Notes under the pieces: model-generated
Database searches by the model: none
What the model was told of the DNA's origin: nothing
Seen by the model: the letters and a program-made list of their open reading frames with translations, nothing else
Assembly (NCBI RefSeq): GCF_900187565.1
Contig: NZ_FYED01000001.1
Span: 124,001-188,000, forward strand
Length of the DNA stretch: 64,000 bases
DNA from: Pseudomonas sp. Irchel 3A7
GTDB taxonomy: Bacteria > Pseudomonadota > Gammaproteobacteria > Pseudomonadales > Pseudomonadaceae
Reading direction: 5' to 3'
Made by a program: the position numbers and the translations under genes
Shown: positions 1 through 7,613 of the stretch, piece by piece
Layout of the letters: each line of letters opens with the position of its first letter
Position numbering within the stretch: the stretch's first letter is position 1

Positions 1-1
1 G

Positions 2-382
2 GCCAGCACTGCTTTCGCACTGCCGGCCGCTGACCAGGCTACTCCGCAAGTCAAAGACAGCCACTCGGTATTCAGCCAAACCGTCGCCGCCGATGGTTCC
101 GACCGTACTCCAGGCCAAACCCTTGCCGAAGGTGGTAACGATCGCCTGAAAGAAAAAGGCCTGATCACCGAAGATGGCTACGATCAAACCCCACAAGGTC
201 AAACTGTTGCCGAAGACGGCTACGACCAGACCCCACAAGGTCAGACTGTTGCTGAAGACGGCTACGACCAGACGCCTCAGGGTCAAACCGTTGCCGCTGA
301 CGGCTCGGACCGCACCCCAGGTCAAACCCTCGCCGAAGGTGGTGGTGACCGCGTGATCGAACGCAACAGCACCATGAGCTAA
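2..382 (+). CDS. Exported repeat protein, 3' part only
   Basis: The reading frame is open from base 2 to a TAA at 380-382, giving 126 residues of a gene whose start lies outside the window. The first residues (ASTAFA, then LPAADQ) look like the end of a signal peptide with an AxA cleavage site, so the product is probably periplasmic or secreted. The core is three near-identical 14-residue units of the type EDGYDQTPQGQTVA (bases 170-211, 212-253, 254-295). They are flanked on both sides by a diverged unit ADGSDRTPGQTLAEGG. The protein is rich in Gly, Asp, Thr and Gln and has no Cys. I do not recognise a function. The near-perfect 42-bp DNA repeats suggest that copy number varies between strains. 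Confidence is high that it is coding, low for any role. Confidence 0.75.
   Translation, partial: ASTAFALPAADQATPQVKDSHSVFSQTVAADGSDRTPGQTLAEGGNDRLKEKGLITEDGYDQTPQGQTVAEDGYDQTPQGQTVAEDGYDQTPQGQTVAADGSDRTPGQTLAEGGGDRVIERNSTMS
170..295 (+). repeat. Three tandem 42-bp coding repeats
   Basis: Three head-to-tail 42-bp units, each encoding E-D-G-Y-D-Q-T-P-Q-G-Q-T-V-A, differ only at a few third codon positions. The next unit (from 296) is diverged (Ala for Glu, Ser for Tyr, Arg for Gln). Confidence 0.85.
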
Positions 383-399
383 CCCCATGGTGGCCCTGA

Positions 400-432
400 A
401 AAAAAGCCCAATCACCGGATTGGGCTTTTGAT
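400..432 (+). terminator. Rho-independent terminator of the repeat-protein gene
   Basis: An 8-bp stem AGCCCAAT/ATTGGGCT (405-412 and 419-426) with a 6-base loop, preceded by an A run and followed by TTTTG. It lies 20 bases after the stop codon. Confidence 0.8.
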
Positions 433-555
433 TTTCTGGCTCCTCGCTTTATAGACGCCATACCTCCCCCACTGGAACGCCGTATCCCCGTTCGACGCCG
501 GCAAAGCTGATTTGCTAGAGTGCGCCGCTCTCCTTCTTCAGAAAACACCCCTGCA

Positions 556-1188
556 ATGCTGCCCCGCGCCGAACAGAAGCAACAAACCCGCAACGCCCTG
601 ATGGACGCTGCCCGCCACTTGATGGAAGGTGGCCGAGGATTCGGCAGCCTGAGCCTGCGCGAAGTGGCGAAAACCGCCGGGATTGTCCCGACCGGTTTCT
701 ACCGGCATTTCGCCGATATGGATGAGTTGGGCCTGGTGCTGGTCAGCGAGGTCGGCCAGACCTTCCGTGAAACCATCCGTTTGGTGCGGCACAACGAATT
801 TGTCATGGGCGGCATCATCGATGCGTCGGTGCGGATTTTTCTCGATGTGGTCAGTGCCAACCGTTCGCAATTTCTGTTTCTTGCCCGCGAGCAGTACGGC
901 GGTTCGCTCCCGGTGCGTCTGGCCATCGGCCGTTTGCGCGAAGATATCAGCTCGGACCTGGCTGCCGACCTGTCGCTGATGCCAAAGCTGCAACACCTGG
1001 ACATCGCCGACCTGAGCGTGATGGCGGACCTGATCGTTAAAAGCGTGTTCGCCACCTTGCCGGACATCATCGATCCGCCAGCCGAGGCATTGCCTGAACA
1101 TCTGACGCCTCAGGCGAAGATTACCCAGCAGTTGCGGTTTATCTTTATCGGCCTCAAGCACTGGCAAGGTCTCGGCAGCACTGAGTAA
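556..1188 (+). CDS. desT: TetR-family regulator, DesT/FabR type
   Basis: 210-residue TetR-family repressor. The N-terminal helix-turn-helix contains SLSLREVAKTAGIVPTGFYR followed by HFADMDELG, which closely follows the FabR/DesT signature. DesT in Pseudomonas senses the unsaturated:saturated acyl-CoA ratio and controls fatty-acid desaturation genes; that role is inferred from family and position. In P. aeruginosa desT also lies directly before ureE, as here. An in-frame GTG at 520 would add 12 residues, but MLPRAEQKQQTRNAL is the more typical start, so 556 was chosen; neither start has a strong ribosome binding site. The usual desaturase partners are not downstream. Confidence 0.75.
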   Translation: MLPRAEQKQQTRNALMDAARHLMEGGRGFGSLSLREVAKTAGIVPTGFYRHFADMDELGLVLVSEVGQTFRETIRLVRHNEFVMGGIIDASVRIFLDVVSANRSQFLFLAREQYGGSLPVRLAIGRLREDISSDLAADLSLMPKLQHLDIADLSVMADLIVKSVFATLPDIIDPPAEALPEHLTPQAKITQQLRFIFIGLKHWQGLGSTE

Positions 1189-1209
1189 CCCGCCTCTCCT
1201 CCTGGCTGC

Positions 1210-1296
1210 ACACAATTCCCTGCTCGCGAAAGCGGTCGTCCACTCACCATCAAGGTAACCGACCTGCCCCATTCGCGAGCAGGCTCGCTCCCACAG
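1210..1296. repeat. REP palindrome pair, left arm degenerate
   Basis: The right arm TTCGCGAGCAGGCTCGCTCC (from 1272) is intact. The left arm (1216-1234) keeps only the CTGCTCGCGAAAGCGG part. It lies just 3' of desT. Confidence 0.75.
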
Positions 1297-1307
1297 AAAA
1301 GCCAAAC

Positions 1308-1355
1308 CGCCTCACGCTGGTGCAATACAAAATCCTTTTGCACCGACATCACTCA
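1308..1355 (+). promoter_or_regulatory. Candidate NtrC-type enhancer sites upstream of ureE
   Basis: TGGTGCA at 1318-1324 and TGCACCG at 1339-1345 are separated by 14 bases. Read as NtrC sites (TGCACCA-N3-TGGTGCA), the first matches 11 of 14 defined positions (1308-1324) and the second 9 of 14 (1339-1355). Their centres are 31 bp apart, about three helical turns, and lie roughly 100-130 bp upstream of the predicted sigma-54 start. Binding is inferred. Confidence 0.5.
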
Positions 1356-1419
1356 AACCCACGCCCTACCAAGCCTCGACCTACGCGTCCCTCAGGCATT
1401 TCCTACACACCACCCCGGT

Positions 1420-1435
1420 TGGCAAGCCCCTTGCT
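1420..1435 (+). promoter_or_regulatory. Sigma-54 promoter of ureEFG-hupE
   Basis: TGGCAAGCCCCTTGCT has the GG and GC dinucleotides exactly 12 bases apart, as in the consensus TGGCACG-N4-TTGCW. It predicts transcription starting near 1446, about 26 bases before the ureE ATG. Confidence 0.7.
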
Positions 1436-1471
1436 CTAGCCTGAGCATTGTCCATTGCTGGAAGCTTTCCG

Positions 1472-1972
1472 ATGCTGGTGATTCATCGCAGAATCGACCC
1501 TCAACCCGTCTGGGCCGCCGAGTTGCACCTGACGTTCGAAGCCCGGAGCAAAAGCCGTTTGCGCTGTTTCAGTGCCGAAGGTGAAGACGTCGGCTTGTTT
1601 TTGGAGCGCGGTCAATCGCCACTGTATGACGGCGAATGCCTGCAAGCCGAAGACGGGCGCATCGTCCGCGTTTGCGCCCGCCCGGAACAGCTGCTGCACG
1701 TCACCTGCGCCAACGCTTTCGAATTGACCCGAGCCGCCTATCACCTGGGCAATCGCCACGTTGCCTTGCAGGTTGGCGACGGCTGGCTGCGCCTGCTCGA
1801 TGATTACGTACTCAAGGCCATGCTCGAACAACTTGGCGCCACTGCCGAAAGCATCGAAGCGCCATTCCAGCCGGAGCACGGCGCCTATGGCGGCGGCCAC
1901 CATCATTCGCGCCATGGCGATGAAGACTTCAACTACCCGCCCAAACTGCACCAATTCGGCGTGCGCCCATGA
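1472..1972 (+). CDS. ureE: Urease accessory nickel chaperone UreE
   Basis: 166 residues, starting MLVIHRRIDPQP. UreE delivers Ni(II) to the UreDFG-apo-urease complex in the cytoplasm. The N-terminal half is the peptide-binding-like domain and the C-terminal half the metal-binding domain. The latter includes the conserved region around NRHVALQV and a His-rich tail (GGGHHHSRHGDEDF, about residues 141-154) that can bind extra nickel. An upstream in-frame TTG at 1448 was rejected because it sits on the expected transcript start. The stop overlaps the ureF start (ATGA at 1969-1972), so the two are translationally coupled. The urease structural genes (ureABC) and ureD are not in this window. Confidence 0.95.
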   Translation: MLVIHRRIDPQPVWAAELHLTFEARSKSRLRCFSAEGEDVGLFLERGQSPLYDGECLQAEDGRIVRVCARPEQLLHVTCANAFELTRAAYHLGNRHVALQVGDGWLRLLDDYVLKAMLEQLGATAESIEAPFQPEHGAYGGGHHHSRHGDEDFNYPPKLHQFGVRP

Positions 1973-2643
1973 ACCCCGCCTGGGCGCTGCTGCGTCTGGC
2001 CAGTCCGCAATTGCCGATCGGCGGCTACAGCTATTCGCAGGGTCTGGAAATGGCGGTGGAGAACGGTCGGGTGCACGATCCGGACAGCGCGCGGCGCTGG
2101 ATCAGCGATCAGTTGCTGCTCAATCTCGCCCGCTTCGAAGCCCCGCTGCTGCTTGCCCATTGCATGGCCGCTTTCGAGGAAAACTGGAGCGGACTGCTAC
2201 AACGCTGCGAAGAACACCGCGCCAGCCGGGAAACCCGTGAGTTGCATCAGGAGAGCCGGCAGATGGGCTATTCCCTGCAACAACTGCTCTACGGTTTACC
2301 GGAGTTGGACGCAACGGCACGCGCCTTTCTTGCACAACGCCCCGAACCGCACTTGGCCCTGGGTTGGGCACTGGCCGCCCGCGCCTGGCAGATCAGTCCA
2401 CAGGACGCACTCGCCGCGTGGCTCTGGAGCTGGCTGGAAAACCAGTTGGCGGTATTGATGAAAACCCTGCCACTGGGCCAACAAGCTGCCCAGCGCCTGA
2501 CCAGCGAATTGCTCCCGTTGTTGCAGCAAGCTCAGCAGAACGCCACCACCATCAACACCGAACACTATGGCAGCGCCGCTTTCGGCCTGTCCCTGGCGTG
2601 TATGGCCCACGAGCGCCAGTACAGCCGTCTGTTTCGTTCCTAG
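1969..2643 (+). CDS. ureF: Urease accessory protein UreF
   Basis: 224 residues, all-helical UreF family, with the typical N-terminal motif ALLRLASPQLPIGGYSYSQGLE. UreF bridges UreD and UreG in the urease activation complex and gates GTP-dependent nickel insertion. Length is normal for the family. The gene overlaps ureE by 4 bp and is followed after 36 bp by ureG; the late motif NTEHYGSAAFGLSLACMAHE is also family-typical. Confidence 0.95.
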   Translation: MNPAWALLRLASPQLPIGGYSYSQGLEMAVENGRVHDPDSARRWISDQLLLNLARFEAPLLLAHCMAAFEENWSGLLQRCEEHRASRETRELHQESRQMGYSLQQLLYGLPELDATARAFLAQRPEPHLALGWALAARAWQISPQDALAAWLWSWLENQLAVLMKTLPLGQQAAQRLTSELLPLLQQAQQNATTINTEHYGSAAFGLSLACMAHERQYSRLFRS

Positions 2644-2679
2644 GCCCCTTGTTTTGGCCGCTCTATTCTGGAGAACCAC

Positions 2680-3294
2680 ATGAACACACAACCCCTGCGC
2701 GTCGGCATCGGCGGTCCGGTCGGCTCCGGTAAAACCGCCCTGACCCTGGCCCTGTGCCTGGCCCTGCGCGATCGCTACAACCTGGCCGTCGTGACCAACG
2801 ATATCTACACCCGCGAAGACGCCGATTTTCTGGTGCGCAACCAGGCTCTGGCGCCAGAGCGGATCATTGGCGTGGAAACCGGCGGCTGCCCGCACACGGC
2901 GATCCGCGAAGACGCCTCGATCAACCTCGAAGCCGTGGATCAGCTGAACCGCCGTTTTCCCGGCCTGGATCTGATTCTGGTGGAGTCCGGTGGCGACAAC
3001 CTGTCGGCGACCTTCAGCCCTGAACTGTCGGACCTGACCATCTATGTGATCGACGTTTCGGCCGGCGACAAGCTGCCACGCAAGGGCGGACCGGGGATCT
3101 GCAAGTCCGATTTGCTGGTGATCAACAAAATCGACCTGGCGCCGCTGGTAGGCGCGTCGCTGACCCTGATGGACAGCGACACCACGCGCATGCGCAACGG
3201 CAAGCCGTTCGTCTTCAGCAACCAGAAAACCGGTCAGGGCCTGGAAGAAATCATCGCCTTCATTGAACGCCAGGGCCTGCTGACCGCGGCCTGA
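2680..3294 (+). CDS. ureG: Urease accessory GTPase UreG
   Basis: 204 residues, SIMIBI-class GTPase that powers nickel insertion into urease. The P-loop GPVGSGKT is at residues 12-19, followed by the [15 protein letters not shown] segment holding the metal-binding Cys-Pro-His motif, [16 protein letters not shown] as switch region, and NKIDLAP as the base-specificity motif. GGAG precedes the ATG by 6-7 bases. It is the third gene of the accessory operon. Confidence 0.97.
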   Translation: MNTQPLRVGIGGPVGSGKTALTLALCLALRDRYNLAVVTNDIYTREDADFLVRNQALAPERIIGVETGGCPHTAIREDASINLEAVDQLNRRFPGLDLILVESGGDNLSATFSPELSDLTIYVIDVSAGDKLPRKGGPGICKSDLLVINKIDLAPLVGASLTLMDSDTTRMRNGKPFVFSNQKTGQGLEEIIAFIERQGLLTAA

Positions 3295-3321
3295 ACCCCT
3301 TATTCACAAGGAAGCTTATCC

Positions 3322-3999
3322 ATGACACTGAAACGTATCCTGGGCGCCCTGGCCCTTCTGTTGACCCCGGCTATCGCCTTCGCCCACCCGGGTCATGGCG
3401 ACAATGGATTGATCGCCGGCATCAGCCATCCGATCGGCGGCCTCGACCACTTGCTGGCGATGCTCGCCGTCGGTCTGTGGGCAGCGCAACAGAAAGGCGC
3501 GGCGCGTTGGGCGCTGCCGTGCACTTTTGTCGGCACCATGCTGTTTGGCGGGCTGCTGGGTTTTGAAGGCCTTAACCTGCCGGCACTGGAAAGCGGGATC
3601 GCCGCGTCCGTGTTGGCGTTGGGTCTGGCGGTGGCCCTGGCGGTGCGTCCGCCGCTTAGCATGGCAGTTACCGCAACAGCGCTGTTCGCGCTGTTCCATG
3701 GCGTGGCACATGGGTTGGAGCTGCCGGATATGTCCAGCCCCTGGGCGTATGCAGCAGGTTTTGTCGCGGCGACGGCAGCGTTGCATGCAGTCGGTTATGC
3801 CGTGGTGCGGGTCTTGCCGCAAGCGGCGGCCCGCTGGTTCGGCTGGCGGGCGCGGCTTCGGCGGCGACTGGGGTCTGGTTGTTGGCGGGTTGATTCTCTA
3901 GCGCCTGTAATGGCCTCTTCGCGGGCAAGCCACGCTCCCACAGGTTTTGTGTTGTCCGCAATCCTGTGGGAGCGTGGCTTGCTCGCGAAGAGGGCCTGA
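3322..3999 (+). CDS. HupE/UreJ nickel permease, frameshifted near the C terminus
   Basis: The N terminus has a signal-like segment ending AIAFA and then HPGHGDNGLIAGISHPIGGLDH, the HupE/UreJ metal-binding signature. The rest is a polytopic membrane protein of about six segments, predicted to import Ni(II) for urease. The family is normally about 190 residues. Here the frame leaves the expected C terminus at the CCC run at 3830-3832. Restoring one base there gives PLVRLAGAASAATGVWLLAG and a TGA at 3891-3893, the normal family ending. As read, the protein instead runs on through a REP element to 3999 (225 residues), adding a basic hydrophilic tail. This is either a real C deletion or a sequencing error. 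Confidence 0.8.
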   Translation: MTLKRILGALALLLTPAIAFAHPGHGDNGLIAGISHPIGGLDHLLAMLAVGLWAAQQKGAARWALPCTFVGTMLFGGLLGFEGLNLPALESGIAASVLALGLAVALAVRPPLSMAVTATALFALFHGVAHGLELPDMSSPWAYAAGFVAATAALHAVGYAVVRVLPQAAARWFGWRARLRRRLGSGCWRVDSLAPVMASSRASHAPTGFVLSAILWERGLLAKRA

Positions 4000-4000
4000 C
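3911..4000. repeat. REP palindrome pair (variant core)
   Basis: Inverted pair with the variant core GCGTGGCTTGCTCGCGAA rather than GCGAGCCTGCTCGCGAA. It is translated as the aberrant tail of the frameshifted hupE/ureJ gene upstream. Confidence 0.85.
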
Positions 4001-4066
4001 AGACACCGCGTCCCTCAGGCCTGCTAACATGTCGCGCAATCAAACCTGCCGTGACGACGCCAGCCA

Positions 4067-5200
4067 ATGCCGCATGTTCCTCGCTCCGCCTCCCAGCCTG
4101 AACTGACCGCTCTGTTCACTTCGGTGCAACAGCACTTCCAGGACGTGATCGTGCCACTCTGGCAAGGACCCGGCTGGAATGCCGACATGGCGTTGCCCTA
4201 TGAGGCATTGGACGCCGAACACCAGCCGCTGCCCCCGCAGCGTTACCGGGCCATGGCCTGCGCACGGCAGTTGTATCTCTTCGCCAGCCTGATCGGTCAG
4301 GTACCGAACGCGGAAGAACGTGCCGCTGCCCTGTTCCGTTCCCTGCAACGGCATTTTCACGACGCCGAGCACGGCGGCTGGTTCTACAGCATCGATCCGC
4401 ACGGAGCGCCGCTGGATCAGCGCAAAGACCTCTACACCCACGCTTTCATCCTGTTCGCCTGCGCCCATTACTGGGACAAAGTCCGCGAGCCGCTGGTGGA
4501 GTCGGTGCTCAACGCCGCCCTGGAAGTGATCGCACGGCGTTTCGCCACTGGCGACGGCCTCTACGAAGCCTGCCTCGATCGTGACTGGAGCACCCTGGAA
4601 ACCGGCCCGCTGCAGAACCCGTTGATGCACTTGGCCGAAGCCTTCCTCGCCACATTATCCGTGCGCGAAGACCTCGCCGTACAACGTGCGCTCGTAGAGT
4701 TATGCACAGCCATGCAGAAGGGTTTTATCGATCCGAAATACGGCGTGTTGATGGAGAAACCGCTGGGCGCTGTGGATAACTGGTTTGAACCGGGCCATCA
4801 GTTCGAATGGTATTTCCTGCTGGAGTCTTCTGATTTGCTGCGCGGCTCGAAACTGCACGCTTCGCTGGAGCGCGCGTTTGCCTTCACCGAGCAATTAGGT
4901 GTAGATCAACAGACCGGTGCCGTGCGGGCCATGCTCGACCTCGGGCCGAATGGCGGCTCTCGAGATGCTACCCAGCGAATCTGGGCTCAGGCCGAGTACC
5001 TGCGCGCGTTGACGCTGCGCCCGGACAGCGAAGCCACGGTATTGCGTCAATTGCAGGCGTTGCAGCAGCGATCGCTGCACCCAGGCGGGTGGTACGAGTG
5101 CCGTGACGAGCACGGCGAAGTGAGTCGTCGGGATATGCCGTCGACCACGCCTTATCACCTGGCGACCTGTTATCGCGGGCTGGCCGACTATCTGCGCTGA
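4067..5200 (+). CDS. N-acylglucosamine 2-epimerase (AGE) family sugar isomerase
   Basis: 377 residues, the (alpha/alpha)6-barrel AGE superfamily that includes N-acetylglucosamine 2-epimerase, mannose isomerase and cellobiose epimerase. Family motifs visible are GGWFYSIDPHG, KDLYTHAFILFA, NPLMHLAEAFLA and EPGHQFEWYFLL, supplying the conserved His and Glu residues of the active site. The protein should be cytoplasmic. The exact substrate cannot be told from sequence; mannose/fructose interconversion is plausible. It stands alone between two REP elements, so no operon context helps. The start follows CCAGCCA with no clear ribosome binding site. Confidence 0.85.
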   Translation: MPHVPRSASQPELTALFTSVQQHFQDVIVPLWQGPGWNADMALPYEALDAEHQPLPPQRYRAMACARQLYLFASLIGQVPNAEERAAALFRSLQRHFHDAEHGGWFYSIDPHGAPLDQRKDLYTHAFILFACAHYWDKVREPLVESVLNAALEVIARRFATGDGLYEACLDRDWSTLETGPLQNPLMHLAEAFLATLSVREDLAVQRALVELCTAMQKGFIDPKYGVLMEKPLGAVDNWFEPGHQFEWYFLLESSDLLRGSKLHASLERAFAFTEQLGVDQQTGAVRAMLDLGPNGGSRDATQRIWAQAEYLRALTLRPDSEATVLRQLQALQQRSLHPGGWYECRDEHGEVSRRDMPSTTPYHLATCYRGLADYLR

Positions 5201-5212
5201 TAAATAAATCGC

Positions 5213-5276
5213 TTTCGCGAGCAGGCTCACTCCCACATTGGAATGCCCCCCTGTGGGAGCGAGCCTGCTCGCGAAT
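5213..5276. repeat. REP palindrome pair
   Basis: Two inverted arms (CTTTCGCGAGCAGGCTCACT and the reverse GTGGGAGCGAGCCTGCTCGC) separated by a short spacer. It sits between the convergent ends of the AGE-family gene and the dehydrogenase gene. Confidence 0.9.
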
Positions 5277-5281
5277 AGCCG

Positions 5282-6055
5282 TTACGCGTTCTTGCTACCA
5301 CTGCGATCAATCGCAAACCCGGCCCAACTCTGGCTGACCGGCATCAACTCCAGGCTGTTGATGTTGATGTGTGCCGGGGCATTGAGAATCCAGAAAATGG
5401 TGTCGGCGATGTCCTGCGGCTGGATCGGTTCGGCACCGGCGTAGGTGGCGTTGTAACGCTCCTGATCACCGCCAAAACGCACCAGTGAAAACTCGCTCTC
5501 GCACAGACCCGGCTCGAGGTTGCTGACCCGCACGCCGGTGCCTTGCAGATCACAGCGCAGGCTCAGGGAGAACTGCTGGACGAAGGCCTTGGTCCCGCCA
5601 TACACATGGCTGCCCGGGTACGGATAATTGCCGGCGACGGAACCCAGGTTGACGATACCGGCGCCACGACCGTGGGCAATCAGGCGCGGGAGCAGCAAGC
5701 GCGTGCTGTACATCAGGCCCTTGATGTTGGTATCGACCATGGTGTCCCAGTCGTCCAGGCTGCACTTGGGCGCCGGATCAGCTCCCAAGGCCAGGCCTGC
5801 ATTGTTGATCAGCCCGCGCAACTTGGCGAAAGAGGGTGGCAGGTTGGCAATGGCTTCTTCCATGGCCTTGCGGTCACGCACATCGAGCACCAGGCCATGC
5901 ACCTCGGTCTGCTTCGACAGCTCGGCACACAGTGCGTTGAGGCGTTCTTCACGACGACCGGTCAGCACCAGTTTCCAGCCGGCCTCGGCAAAACGACGGG
6001 CACAGGCTTCACCAAAACCGGAGGTCGCGCCGGTAATAAACAGGGTGTTGGACAT
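5282..6055 (-). CDS. Short-chain dehydrogenase, YdfG-like 3-hydroxy acid dehydrogenase
   Basis: 257 residues of the classical SDR family. The cofactor motif TGATSGFG is near the N terminus, followed by TGRREERL (Arg typical of NADP preference), NNAGLALG, a catalytic Ser in GSVAGNYPYPG, and YGGTK with the catalytic Tyr and Lys. It matches E. coli YdfG (NADP-dependent L-allo-threonine/serine/3-hydroxypropionate dehydrogenase) throughout, including the final LEMMPVTQS-like segment (here LELMPVSQS). The ATG at 6055 is chosen because AAGGAG lies 6 bases upstream and the alignment starts there. The same frame stays open 141 codons further upstream, but that extension runs through the DnaA-box region and is not coding. 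Confidence 0.93.
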   Translation of the reverse strand: MSNTLFITGATSGFGEACARRFAEAGWKLVLTGRREERLNALCAELSKQTEVHGLVLDVRDRKAMEEAIANLPPSFAKLRGLINNAGLALGADPAPKCSLDDWDTMVDTNIKGLMYSTRLLLPRLIAHGRGAGIVNLGSVAGNYPYPGSHVYGGTKAFVQQFSLSLRCDLQGTGVRVSNLEPGLCESEFSLVRFGGDQERYNATYAGAEPIQPQDIADTIFWILNAPAHININSLELMPVSQSWAGFAIDRSGSKNA

Positions 6056-6123
6056 CGTGTTCTCCTTGCTTGGACTGAGGGTCAGCCATTGGAATAGAAA
6101 ATCAGCAAGCAGCATGCCCGGCC

Positions 6124-6704
6124 TTGTCCACAGCGGCAACCACTGCCAAACCTGTACAAAAAACGACCACCCCACGCAAAACCTTGTAAACCGTGGCTTG
6201 CAGCCAGGTGCGCGCATCTTATCCACAGCCCCATCCACACATTCCGGGGGCAAGTCGAAATGCTGCAAGCCGCTATCCACAAGGCTTAGCGAGGGATTAC
6301 AAAACTTTTTCGCTTGACCCTCGTCGTCCTGCCGTGTAGCCCATGGCCATTTTCTCGACCAGCCGGTCAAACCGACGGTGGCCGCAAGCCAGTAACTACG
6401 GCCTTCAGCCGAGTCTTTCCAGAGTTTAACCACAGACTTATCCACAGGCTTGCCCACACCCGTTTGCAGCAGTTTCACCCCAAGAAAATAGTTGACAAAT
6501 CCGGCCTCAAGACGCGCAAAAGCGCCTGCTCAAAAAACAACCACAACGCTGAAAGCCACGAATTCAGAGGCTTCCAGCCAGCTACACCCACGTTATTCAC
6601 AGCCAGTTCCACAGCAAACGGGGACAAGTCAAAACCGTGACAAAACAACTATTTGCAGCGGCTTTATGTCGCGCTTTGGGAGCTTGCGAATATTGTTTTC
6701 CACA
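6124..6704 (+). other. Cluster of DnaA-box-like motifs in a gene-free region
   Basis: The 841-bp gap 6056-6896 has no convincing gene. It holds two perfect DnaA boxes TTATCCACA (6219-6227, 6438-6446). Close variants, all in the same orientation, are TTGTCCACA 6124, CCATCCACA 6231, CTATCCACA 6273, TTAACCACA 6426, TTGCCCACA 6450, TTATTCACA 6593, AGTTCCACA 6605 and TTTTCCACA 6696. Several sit exactly 12 bp apart (6219/6231; 6426/6438/6450; 6593/6605). Parts near 6152-6268 and 6527-6645 resemble each other as a decayed direct repeat. dnaA, rpmH and dnaN are absent, so this is not a typical oriC. A DnaA-titration or DnaA-reactivation site is the inference. Confidence 0.55.
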
Positions 6705-6731
6705 ATTTCCCGAGACCGCACGACCGCCCAC

Positions 6732-6822
6732 TGTGGGAGCGAGCCTGCTCGCGAAAGCGGTCTGTCTGCCACATCCATATTGACTGTGCCGCCGCTTTCG
6801 CGAGCAGGCTCGCTCCCACAGG
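6732..6822. repeat. REP palindrome pair
   Basis: Inverted pair GTGGGAGCGAGCCTGCTCGC ... GCGAGCAGGCTCGCTCCCAC with a spacer of about 40 bases, just beyond the livF terminator. Confidence 0.92.
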
Positions 6823-6845
6823 GATTTGCAGTGTATTGAAGGTGT

Positions 6846-6876
6846 AAAAAAGCCCCGGAGATTGCTCGCCGGGGCT
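6846..6876 (-). terminator. Terminator of livKHMGF
   Basis: Stem AGCCCCGG/CCGGGGCT (6851-6858 with 6869-6876). On the minus strand it is followed by five T. It begins about 20 bases after the livF stop. Confidence 0.9.
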
Positions 6877-6896
6877 GTGGATACTTCAGCAACGAA

Positions 6897-7613
6897 TCAA
6901 TGCCCGCCAAGATAAGCGTTACGCACATCCTCGTTGACCAGCAGTTCCTTGCCTGTGCCGCTCATGCGGATCTCGCCGTTGACCATCACATATGCCCGGT
7001 CCGACAGCCTGAGGGCGTGGTTGGCGTTCTGCTCCACCAGGAAGATAGTCATGCCGGTCTTTGCCAGCTCCCGCAGGGTGGCGAAGATCTGCTTCACCAC
7101 GATCGGGGCCAGACCCAGGCTCGGCTCGTCGAGCAGCAGCAGCTTGGGCCGGCTCATCAACGCCCGGGCGATGGCAAGCATTTGCTGCTCGCCGCCGGAC
7201 ATGGTCATGGCGCGCTGGGTGCGCCGCTCTTCGAGCCGCGGGAACAGCTCGAACATGCGTTGCATGTCTTCCTTGGCGTATTTATCGCCGATCGGAATGG
7301 TACCCATCAGCAGGTTTTCCTCGACGGTCATGTCGGGGAACACCCGCCGGCCTTCCGGCGACTGCGCGATACCGTTGGACGCGATGTAGTGCGACGACTT
7401 GTGGGTGATGTCCACGCCTTGGTAGAGGATCTGCCCGTCCGCCGCCCGCGGCTGGCCGAAGATCGACATCAGCAGGGTCGACTTGCCGGCGCCGTTGGAG
7501 CCGATCAGGCTGACGGTTTCACCTTCGTTGATGTGCAGCGAGACTTTCTTCAGGGCCTGAATCGGCCCGTAAAACACGTCCAGCGCCTTGAGTTCGAGGA
7601 TGGGTTTACTCAT
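6897..7613 (-). CDS. livF: Branched-chain amino-acid ABC transporter ATPase LivF (BraG)
   Basis: 238 residues. One of two ATPases of the high-affinity Leu/Ile/Val (and Ala) importer. Walker A is GSNGAGKST (residues about 38-46), the signature is MSGGEQQMLAIARAL, Walker B is LLLLDEPSLGLAP, and the switch His follows in FLVEQNANHALRLSD. It overlaps livG by 4 bp and is the last gene of the operon before a strong terminator. Confidence 0.96.
   Translation of the reverse strand: MSKPILELKALDVFYGPIQALKKVSLHINEGETVSLIGSNGAGKSTLLMSIFGQPRAADGQILYQGVDITHKSSHYIASNGIAQSPEGRRVFPDMTVEENLLMGTIPIGDKYAKEDMQRMFELFPRLEERRTQRAMTMSGGEQQMLAIARALMSRPKLLLLDEPSLGLAPIVVKQIFATLRELAKTGMTIFLVEQNANHALRLSDRAYVMVNGEIRMSGTGKELLVNEDVRNAYLGGH

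Noticed and set aside
520..555. GTG start for desT
   Set aside because: The extra residues are not family-like; the ATG at 556 fits the alignment better.
3895..3999. Last 35 codons of hupE as true protein
   Set aside because: They translate a REP element in the wrong frame relative to the family C terminus.
6056..6478. N-terminal extension of the dehydrogenase gene
   Set aside because: It runs through the DnaA-box region and has no similarity to SDR proteins; a good ribosome binding site precedes the ATG at 6055.
6314..6640. Open frames on the plus strand in the DnaA-box region
   Set aside because: No ribosome binding site, odd composition, frames simply avoid stops.
6124..6704. Chromosomal origin oriC
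   Set aside because: The boxes fit, but dnaA, rpmH, dnaN and an obvious AT-rich unwinding stretch are missing.
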